In this document: piece by piece, positions 8,172 through 12,143 of the stretch | Numbering within the stretch: the first letter of the stretch is position 1 | How the letters are laid out: each line of letters starts with the position of its first letter | Source of the DNA: an uncultured Rhodanobacteraceae bacterium | Lineage (GTDB): Bacteria > Pseudomonadota > Gammaproteobacteria > Xanthomonadales > Rhodanobacteraceae | Length of the DNA: 12,143 bases | NCBI GenBank assembly: GCA_937902695.1 | Contig: CALFNI010000324.1 | Span: forward strand, 1 to 12,143 | Direction of reading: 5' to 3' | Notes under the pieces: generated by a model | Told to the model about the DNA's origin: nothing | The model's database searches: none | The model's input: only the letters and a program-made list of their open reading frames with translations | Translations under genes and position numbers: made by a program

Positions 8172-8441
8172 TCAGCCGACGAGCCCGCTGTCGGCCAGCC
8201 GGCTGTCGGCCAGCCCGCTGTCGGCCAGCCGGCTGTCGACCAGCACGTAGTCGGCGCCGCAATACGGGCACTTCGCGCAGCCGCCGTCGCCTTCGACCGG
8301 AAGGTAGACCTTCGGATGCGAGTTCCAGAGCGACATGCCCGGCATCGGGCAGGAAAGCGGCAGGTCGGCGCGCGTCACCTCGTAACGGTTCTCGGCATTG
8401 GCGGGAATGGTTCTCTCCGCCGCAGGGTTCGGGCGCGACAT
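8172..8441 (-). CDS. CHCC zinc-finger domain protein with repeat-expanded tail
   Basis: This is an 89-residue protein of the zf-CHCC family, related to the NDUFS6 subunit of mitochondrial complex I. The core is LPLSCPMPGMSLWNSHPKVY at 27-46, then CAKCPYCGADYVL at 55-67. The expected zinc ligands are C31, H42, C58 and C61, all present; C55 is an extra cysteine. The bacterial role is not established as far as I know. After residue 68 the protein runs into a pentapeptide repeat (DSRLA, DSGLA, DSRLA, DSGLV) that looks like an add-on to the compact domain. The start is the ATG at 8441-8439, with GGAG six bases upstream; the frame is open further 5' but those 34 residues look non-coding. The stop abuts the glycosyltransferase start with no gap, so the two are translationally linked. 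Confidence 0.9.
   Translation of the reverse strand: MSRPNPAAERTIPANAENRYEVTRADLPLSCPMPGMSLWNSHPKVYLPVEGDGGCAKCPYCGADYVLVDSRLADSGLADSRLADSGLVG
8182..8241. repeat. 15-bp tandem repeat, four copies, inside the zinc-finger gene tail
   Basis: Four 15-base units lie head to tail at 8182-8196, 8197-8211, 8212-8226 and 8227-8241. Units alternate between AGCCCGCTGTCGGCC and AGCCGGCTGTCGGCC, so the array can also be read as two 30-base units. Units 1 and 3 are identical; units 2 and 4 differ at one base (GTCGGCC versus GTCGACC). A degraded fifth unit may lie at 8242-8256. Because 15 is a multiple of three, copy-number change keeps frame and only lengthens or shortens the encoded DSRLA/DSGLA tail. Confidence 0.9.
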
Positions 8442-8452
8442 GACGGGCTCCG

Positions 8453-8474
8453 GGTAAAGGTGCGCAAGTTTACC
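8453..8474. promoter_or_regulatory. Inverted repeat GGTAAA-N10-TTTACC upstream of the zinc-finger gene
   Basis: Perfect six-base arms (8453-8458 and 8469-8474) flank a ten-base spacer, 11 bases ahead of the zinc-finger ATG and immediately upstream of its GGAG Shine-Dalgarno. On the minus strand the distal arm includes TAAACT, a possible -10 box. It could be an operator or a short 5'-leader hairpin; no regulator is recognised. Confidence 0.35.
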
Positions 8475-8548
8475 AGCAGGACGCATGACAACTGCGCGGC
8501 GCCGTGCTGTGACGGAAATCCCATCCTGACTGCGACCCGCCAATCACT

Positions 8549-8575
8549 TCGACACGGGTGCTTTGCGCCTAGAAT
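8549..8575 (+). promoter_or_regulatory. Candidate sigma-70 promoter for the Yip1-family gene
   Basis: TCGACA (8549-8554, five of six matches to TTGACA) and TAGAAT (8570-8575, five of six matches to TATAAT) are separated by 15 bases, on the short side of normal spacing. A transcript would start near 8582 and carry the strong GGGAGG Shine-Dalgarno at 8615-8620 ahead of the ATG at 8626. The -10 overlaps one arm of a nine-base inverted repeat. Confidence 0.4.
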
Positions 8576-8604
8576 GCCGCCGAGCGCCGTGCGGAAGGCG
8601 CAAA
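8562..8604. promoter_or_regulatory. Nine-base inverted repeat across the Yip1-gene promoter and leader
   Basis: TTTGCGCCT (8562-8570) is repeated inverted as AGGCGCAAA (8596-8604) with 25 bases between. The left arm touches the putative -10 and the right arm lies in the presumed 5' leader. No T-run follows, so it is not a typical terminator on either strand. It may be a dyad operator or a longer stem, because CCGC/GCGG inside the spacer could extend pairing. Confidence 0.4.
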
Positions 8605-8625
8605 AATCGAACCTGGGAGGGACGA

Positions 8626-9894
8626 ATGGACTTCAACAAGCTCATCGCGCGCGTCAAGGCGATCCTGACGACGCCGAAAACTGAATGGCCCGTCATCGCC
8701 GCGGAACCGACGACAGTGGCCGATCTGTACAAGAACTACATCATTTGGCTAGCGGCGATCCCGGCGGTTTGTCAGTTCATCAAGGGCAGCTTCATCGGCT
8801 ACGGGATGCTCGGCATCAGCTATCGCACGCCGATCGGCGCCGGCATCACCGGCATGATCGTCGGCTACGCGCTGACGCTGGCGCTGGTCTTCGTCGTCGC
8901 GATGATCGTCGATGCTCTGGCGCCGACGTTCGGCGGGCAGAAGAGCCAGGTGCAGGCGATGAAGGCCGTCGCCTATGCGTGGACCGCGAGCTGGGTCGCC
9001 GGCGTCGGCGCGCTGATCCCGTGGCTCGGCTGGCTGATCATGCTCGCCGCGCTGGTCTACGGCATCTACCTTCTCTATCTTGGCCTTCCCGCCACCATGA
9101 AGAGCCCGGTGGAAAAGGCCGGCGGCTACACGGCGGTCACGATCATCCTCGCGATCATCCTGAGCTGGATCGTCGGGATCGTCGTCGCGGGCATCGTCGG
9201 CACCGGTGCGCTGATGAGCGGCGCCGCCCTCGGCAGCCACGGCCTCGGCAGCCTCGGCGGCGGCGAGGTCACGATCGACAAGGATTCCTCGCTCGGCAAG
9301 CTCGACGCGTGGAGCAAGAAGATGGAAGCGGCCGGCAAGCAGATGGAGGCCGCGCAGAAATCGGGCGATTCGAAGGCGCAGAGCGAAGCGCTCGGCAAGG
9401 TCATCGGCACCGCGGTGAGCGGCGGCGACGAAGTCGAGGCGCTCGCACCCGACATGCTGAAGCCGTTCATCCCCGACACGCTCGCGGGCCTCAAGCGCAC
9501 CGATTTCTCGGCCGAGCGGAACGGCGCGATGGGCATGCAGGTCTCCGAGGCGCACGCGACCTATTCGGATGGCGCCAACCGCTCGCTGAAGCTCGAAGTC
9601 ACCGACACCGGATCGGCGAAAGGCTTTCTCGCACTGGCAGGCTTCGCCGCCGTGCAGGCCGACAAGGAAACGGACCACGGCTACGAGAAGACCTACAAGC
9701 AGAACGGCAACCTCGTCCACGAGCAGTGGGATGCGCAGACGAAGTACGGCGAGTACGGCATGATTCTCGGCGACCGCTTCGCGGTGAAGCTTTCGGGGAA
9801 CGCCGACAGCATGGATCAGCTCAAGGCGGCGGTCGGATCGATCAATCTCGCCGGGCTCGAGGCGATGAAGGATGTCGGCGTCAAGAAAGGCTGA
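8626..9894 (+). CDS. Yip1-family membrane protein with a large C-terminal soluble domain
   Basis: This protein has 422 residues. The first 195 form a Yip1-type membrane domain. It begins MDFNKLIARVKAILTTPKTEWPVIAAEP, the typical amphipathic opening of bacterial Yip1 proteins, followed by about five membrane segments (about 38-53, 72-97, 117-137, 139-155, 170-195). A glycine-rich hinge (200-213) leads to a charged helix, about 222-258 (LDAWSKKMEAAGKQMEAA). A mixed alpha/beta domain (about 270-412) follows, with no signature I recognise. It has no catalytic motif and its role is unknown; a scaffold or envelope-homeostasis role is only a guess. The ATG at 8626 has an excellent Shine-Dalgarno (GGGAGG) five bases upstream; the frame is open 63 bases further 5', which would run through the promoter. 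It stands alone, divergent from the zinc-finger operon and ending at a bidirectional terminator. Confidence 0.85.
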   Translation: MDFNKLIARVKAILTTPKTEWPVIAAEPTTVADLYKNYIIWLAAIPAVCQFIKGSFIGYGMLGISYRTPIGAGITGMIVGYALTLALVFVVAMIVDALAPTFGGQKSQVQAMKAVAYAWTASWVAGVGALIPWLGWLIMLAALVYGIYLLYLGLPATMKSPVEKAGGYTAVTIILAIILSWIVGIVVAGIVGTGALMSGAALGSHGLGSLGGGEVTIDKDSSLGKLDAWSKKMEAAGKQMEAAQKSGDSKAQSEALGKVIGTAVSGGDEVEALAPDMLKPFIPDTLAGLKRTDFSAERNGAMGMQVSEAHATYSDGANRSLKLEVTDTGSAKGFLALAGFAAVQADKETDHGYEKTYKQNGNLVHEQWDAQTKYGEYGMILGDRFAVKLSGNADSMDQLKAAVGSINLAGLEAMKDVGVKKG

Positions 9895-9946
9895 TTCGTC
9901 CGACGTCGGGTCCGGTGCCGCGCGGCAGCAGCGCCACGCTGGAATG

Positions 9947-9973
9947 AAAACGCCGCCTTCGAGGCGGCGTTTT
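9947..9973. terminator. Bidirectional intrinsic terminator between the Yip1 gene and yceI
   Basis: AAAACGCCGCCT (9947-9958) and AGGCGGCGTTTT (9962-9973) form a perfect 12-base stem around the loop TCG. The stem is GC-rich in the middle and ends in TTTT on whichever strand is transcribed. It lies 53 bases after the plus-strand stop and 17 bases after the minus-strand stop, so it can serve both converging genes. Confidence 0.9.
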
Positions 9974-9989
9974 CGCTCCGGCCCATCGG

Positions 9990-10595
9990 CTACTTCGACG
10001 CCGGCGGCTTGCTCGCCGCGAATGCCTTGGCCTCGACCGCCTCGGCGACGATGTGCAGCTTCACGTCGTCCGCGACCATCGGAAGATAGGTCTTGATGCC
10101 GAAGTCCGAGCGTTTGATCGTCGCGGTCGCATCGAAGCCCGCCGCCTCGCCCTTGCGTAGCGGCTGGGTGCCGACCTTGACGACGTCAACGTCGAGCGTG
10201 ACCGGTTTCGTCACGCCATGCAGCGTCAGGTCGCCGATAACCTTGAGCCGATCGGGCGTCGAGCCCCTCTCGACGCGCGTGCTCTTGAACGTCGCGGTCG
10301 GATACTTCGCGACGTCGAAATAGTCCGACGTGACGAGCTTCTCGTCGAGCTTCCTGATGTTGCTGTTGACGCTCGCGAGGCCGATCGTCGCCGTTACCGA
10401 CGATTTCGTCGGATCGGTGGCATCGAAATCGAGAGTGCCTTCGATCTTGCCGAACTGGCCGGTCAGGTTGGTGAAGCCGTAGTGGTTCCAGATGAACTGG
10501 ACCTGTGTGTGGTTGGGGTCGAGCGTGTAGGTGGCGGCGAGCGCGGGCGCGCAGGTGCCGAGCAGCGATAGGGCAAGTACCGAGCGGTGGGCCAT
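9990..10595 (-). CDS. yceI: YceI-family exported lipocalin-like protein
   Basis: This 201-residue protein has a clear Sec signal peptide (1-20, ending APALA before ATYTLDPNHTQ). The mature part carries YceI landmarks: YTLDPNHTQVQFIWNHYGFT at 23-42, GTLDFDATDPTKSSVTATI at 53-71, KLVTSDYFDVAKYPTATFKS at 86-105, GDLTLHGVTKPVTLDV at 121-136 and KRSDFGIKTYLP at 161-172. The family is a periplasmic beta barrel that binds long polyisoprenoid or fatty-acid-like molecules; the ligand here is unknown. Two ATGs are possible, at 10604 and 10595. The second is preferred because AGGA lies eight bases before it, while the first follows AGG with no spacing. It converges on the terminator at 9947-9973 and diverges from the ELM1-family gene. 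C-terminal residues 190-201 are a loose Ala/Pro/Ser/Lys tail. Confidence 0.93.
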   Translation of the reverse strand: MAHRSVLALSLLGTCAPALAATYTLDPNHTQVQFIWNHYGFTNLTGQFGKIEGTLDFDATDPTKSSVTATIGLASVNSNIRKLDEKLVTSDYFDVAKYPTATFKSTRVERGSTPDRLKVIGDLTLHGVTKPVTLDVDVVKVGTQPLRKGEAAGFDATATIKRSDFGIKTYLPMVADDVKLHIVAEAVEAKAFAASKPPASK

Positions 10596-10626
10596 CTTCA
10601 GCATCCTGATCGTAGTGGAGAGATTG

Positions 10627-10782
10627 CGATGGGCACATCGTACAGGCACGAAGGTGTGCGGACCGTTTCTCATCCGAAACAGAGCGTCCTCACGCTCCGG
10701 CGGTCCGCCGACCGAGGCATTCCGCGGACATTGGATACGATGTCCTCGGCTCGGGGCCCGGATGGTTCCAGAACACCGGAAC
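10627..10782. other. Series of inverted repeats in the yceI/ELM1 divergent spacer
   Basis: The 208-bp non-coding spacer holds several short dyads in a row. They are CGATG-N4-CATCG (10627-10640), GTTTC-N6-GAAAC (10665-10680), GAGCGT-CCTC-ACGCTC (10682-10697), CGGCGG-T-CCGCCG (10698-10710), GGACAT-N8-ATGTCC (10726-10745) and GTTCC-N8-GGAAC (10765-10782). No Shine-Dalgarno-led coding frame in this stretch looks real, and no clear promoter pair was found. Short dyads are common by chance in GC-rich DNA. However, their tandem arrangement and mixed-base arms suggest a structured leader or protein-binding sites; this is inference. Confidence 0.35.
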
Positions 10783-10803
10783 GGCTGCGTTAGGCTAGCC
10801 GTC

Positions 10804-11775
10804 ATGAGCGATACGATCCCGATCTGCTGGGCCATCAGCGACGGCGCCGCCGGCAATGAGCGCCAGGCGGCAGCGCTCGCCCGAGCGCTCGACGTCGGTG
10901 CGCGCGTCGTGCGCATCGGCGTGCGCCAGCCATGGAGTCTGCTCGCGCCGCGCCTCGCCGTCGGCGCACGATGGGCCGTGCGCGATGCCGACGGCCGCGC
11001 GCTTACGCCACCTTGGCCCGACATCGCCATCGGGTGCGGCCGTCGCGCCGCGCTCGCTACGCGCGCCCTTCGCGCGTGGAGTGGCGGCAGCACGTTCACC
11101 GTGCAGATTCTGGACCCGCGCGTCGATCCGGGTGCGTTCGACATTCTCATTACGCCCAAGCACGACGGCGTCGATGGACCGAATGTGATTCAGACGATGG
11201 GCTCGCTGAATCCCGTCGACGCGCACTGGCTCGCCGATGCACGTATGCGTTTCGCGCGATTCGCCGCGCTCCCGCCGCCACGAACGGCCGTGCTGATCGG
11301 CGCGACGAACCGTGCGCAGCGGCTCGATGACGCTTACTTCGATGCGCTGCTCGATCGTCTAACCGCCGGGTACGATGCCGAGGCTGGCAGCTATCTCGTC
11401 AGCGTCTCGCGACGCACGCCGGAGAATGTCGTCCTGAAGCTTCGCGCCGCATTCGCGGCGTTTCCGGGTGTCTTCTTCGGCGGCGATCGTGCTGACGAAA
11501 ATCCCTACGCCGGATTTCTTGCCTGGGCCGATCGCATCGTCGTGACGCCCGACTCGGTCAACATGCTTTCGGAAGCCTGCGCGACCGGAAAGCCAGTCTA
11601 TACGTTCGCGCCACAGCCGATCACCGGTAAGCTCGCGGCATTTCACCGCGAGCTCAGCGACAGCGGGCGCCTGCGCCAGATTGGCGAATCCGTACCGAGC
11701 GCGCTGCCGCCGCCGCTTCTAGAGACGAGCGAGATCGCTGCGCTCGTGCGCGCCCGCTGGCTGCGTAAGCCGTAG
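10804..11775 (+). CDS. ELM1-family (mitochondrial fission ELM1-like, formerly DUF1022) protein
   Basis: This 323-residue protein starts MSDTIPICWAISDGAAGNERQAAALA, the family's opening with the SDG (12-14) and GNE motifs. Other matches are PDIAIGCGRRAA at 72-83, ITPKHDGV at 116-123, VIQTMGSLN at 128-136, FFGGD at 224-228, NPY at 233-235, VVTPDSVNMLSEA at 246-258 and TGKPVYTF at 261-268. The last two segments resemble the nucleotide-sugar-binding half of GT-B glycosyltransferases such as MurG. Plant ELM1 recruits a dynamin to mitochondria. The bacterial relatives have no proven activity that I know of; a glycosyltransferase-like envelope role is inferred here from fold and neighbours. The ATG at 10804 has only a weak TAGG ten bases upstream. 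An in-frame ATG at 10762 would add 14 residues but breaks the usual N-terminus. Confidence 0.85.
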   Translation: MSDTIPICWAISDGAAGNERQAAALARALDVGARVVRIGVRQPWSLLAPRLAVGARWAVRDADGRALTPPWPDIAIGCGRRAALATRALRAWSGGSTFTVQILDPRVDPGAFDILITPKHDGVDGPNVIQTMGSLNPVDAHWLADARMRFARFAALPPPRTAVLIGATNRAQRLDDAYFDALLDRLTAGYDAEAGSYLVSVSRRTPENVVLKLRAAFAAFPGVFFGGDRADENPYAGFLAWADRIVVTPDSVNMLSEACATGKPVYTFAPQPITGKLAAFHRELSDSGRLRQIGESVPSALPPPLLETSEIAALVRARWLRKP

Positions 11776-11779
11776 TGCA

Positions 11780-11801
11780 CGCGCGACTATTTGGTCGCGC
11801 G
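11780..11801. terminator. Possible terminator hairpin between convergent genes
   Basis: CGCGCGAC (11780-11787) pairs perfectly with GTCGCGCG (11794-11801) around the loop TATTTG, five bases after the ELM1-family stop and 21 bases after the stop of the minus-strand gene. No T-run follows on either strand, so if it terminates transcription it does so without the classical U tract. Confidence 0.4.
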
Positions 11802-11821
11802 CGATCCGCATTTGCCGGCAC

Positions 11822-12143
11822 TTACGGGCCGTTGAATCCATCGCGGAAGATGACATCGCTTACCGGCGGGTTCACCGGGAAACTCTGCTGCTCTTGCGGC
11901 GCCGGTGCAAAATCCGCATTCCCGCCTTGATTTGCATTGATCGTGCACGCGCCCGTTCCGGTGAAGGTCACTGTGCCGTTGTTGATTGCGCAGACGCCAG
12001 CCGAAACGGCGTCGACGGTCAGTACGACCGGCAAGTTCGAACTCGCGGTTGCGACCGCGACGTAGCTTGGTCCGTCCACGACAGCATTGGACGGCGCCGG
12101 CGAGATGAACGTGATCGTCTGCGAATTGCTGCCGCCCGCGCCG
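11822..12143 (-). CDS. Secreted protein with bacterial Ig-like repeat, C-terminal part
   Basis: The minus-strand frame enters from the right edge and ends at TAA 11824-11822, giving 106 visible residues. It holds one whole repeat unit running from SQTITFISPAPSNAVVDG, through VATASSNLPVVLTVD, GVCAINNGTVTFTGTGACTI and NANQGGNADFAPAPQEQQSF, to a short linker. This pattern, with paired cysteines and NANQxGNxxxAPAPQ, is common in tandem Ig-like repeats of large exported proteins. After the repeat come NPPVSD and the ending VIFRDGFNGP. As I recall, secreted proteins of Xanthomonadales often end in a similar D-x-IF-x-DGF tail, perhaps a sorting or processing signal; that is unverified. The N-terminal region, probable signal peptide and any enzymatic domain lie beyond the window. 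Confidence 0.8.
   Translation of the reverse strand, partial: GAGGSNSQTITFISPAPSNAVVDGPSYVAVATASSNLPVVLTVDAVSAGVCAINNGTVTFTGTGACTINANQGGNADFAPAPQEQQSFPVNPPVSDVIFRDGFNGP

Noticed and set aside
8182..8241. CRISPR-like array
   Set aside because: The 15-base units abut directly with no spacers and are part of a coding sequence.
7024..8271. 415-codon minus-strand frame overlapping the glycosyltransferase
   Set aside because: It reads GRQPAGRQRAGR from the 15-bp repeat and then Arg/Ala-rich text in a shifted frame. The overlapping frame is a clear GT4 enzyme.
8505..8525. TGTGACGG near the divergent zinc-finger/Yip1 spacer as a CRP/Clp-type site
   Set aside because: Only the left half (TGTGA) is present; there is no TCACA partner six bases away.
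10630..10793. Possible small plus-strand ORF in the yceI/ELM1 spacer
   Set aside because: No Shine-Dalgarno, Arg/Ser-rich composition, no recognised family, and it overlaps the hairpin series.
10605..11159. N-terminal extension of the YceI frame through the divergent spacer into the ELM1-family gene
   Set aside because: A signal peptide begins at the ATG at 10595. The extension has no recognisable content and runs antisense to a real gene.

Overview
The window is GC-rich chromosomal DNA from a Gram-negative bacterium. It looks like a gammaproteobacterium of the Xanthomonadales type (Rhodanobacteraceae or Lysobacteraceae). This rests on Kdo transferase, lipid A acyltransferase and O-antigen ligase genes, a CHCC zinc-finger protein of the type I recall from that order, and a partial secreted protein ending in IFRDGFNGP, a tail style I associate with the order. 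The placement is inferred from protein character only; no 16S or tRNA gene is present.

Layout. On the left, two lipid A/core genes diverge: waaA (partial, minus) and lpxL (plus). After an 80-bp gap, lpxL is followed by a tightly coupled pair: a 913-residue polytopic DUF2339 membrane protein and a DUF3999 exported, C-terminally anchored protein. The pair overlaps by 4 bases (ATGA). Converging on it is a minus-strand operon read from about 8441 down to 5701. It encodes a small CHCC zinc-finger protein with a repeat-expanded tail, a GT-B glycosyltransferase starting at the base after the zinc-finger stop codon, and an O-antigen ligase-like membrane protein with a TTG start. The last gene overlaps the DUF3999 gene by 38 bp tail to tail.

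To the right, a Yip1-domain membrane protein (plus) and an exported YceI-family protein (minus) converge on a strong bidirectional terminator. An ELM1-family protein (plus) diverges from yceI across 208 bp of non-coding DNA that is rich in inverted repeats. The window ends inside a minus-strand secreted protein with a bacterial Ig-like repeat.

Taken together, this is an envelope biogenesis neighbourhood: Kdo addition, lipid A acylation, core/O-antigen sugar transfer and polymer ligation, plus several envelope proteins of unknown role. I see no mobile element, CRISPR array, tRNA, rRNA, phage gene or defence cassette. I did not find a convincing new system. The best leads are the in-frame 15-bp repeat expansion in the zinc-finger gene, the DUF2339-DUF3999 pair beside lpxL, the hairpin-rich yceI/ELM1 intergenic region, and the inverted repeats at the zinc-finger and Yip1 gene starts.
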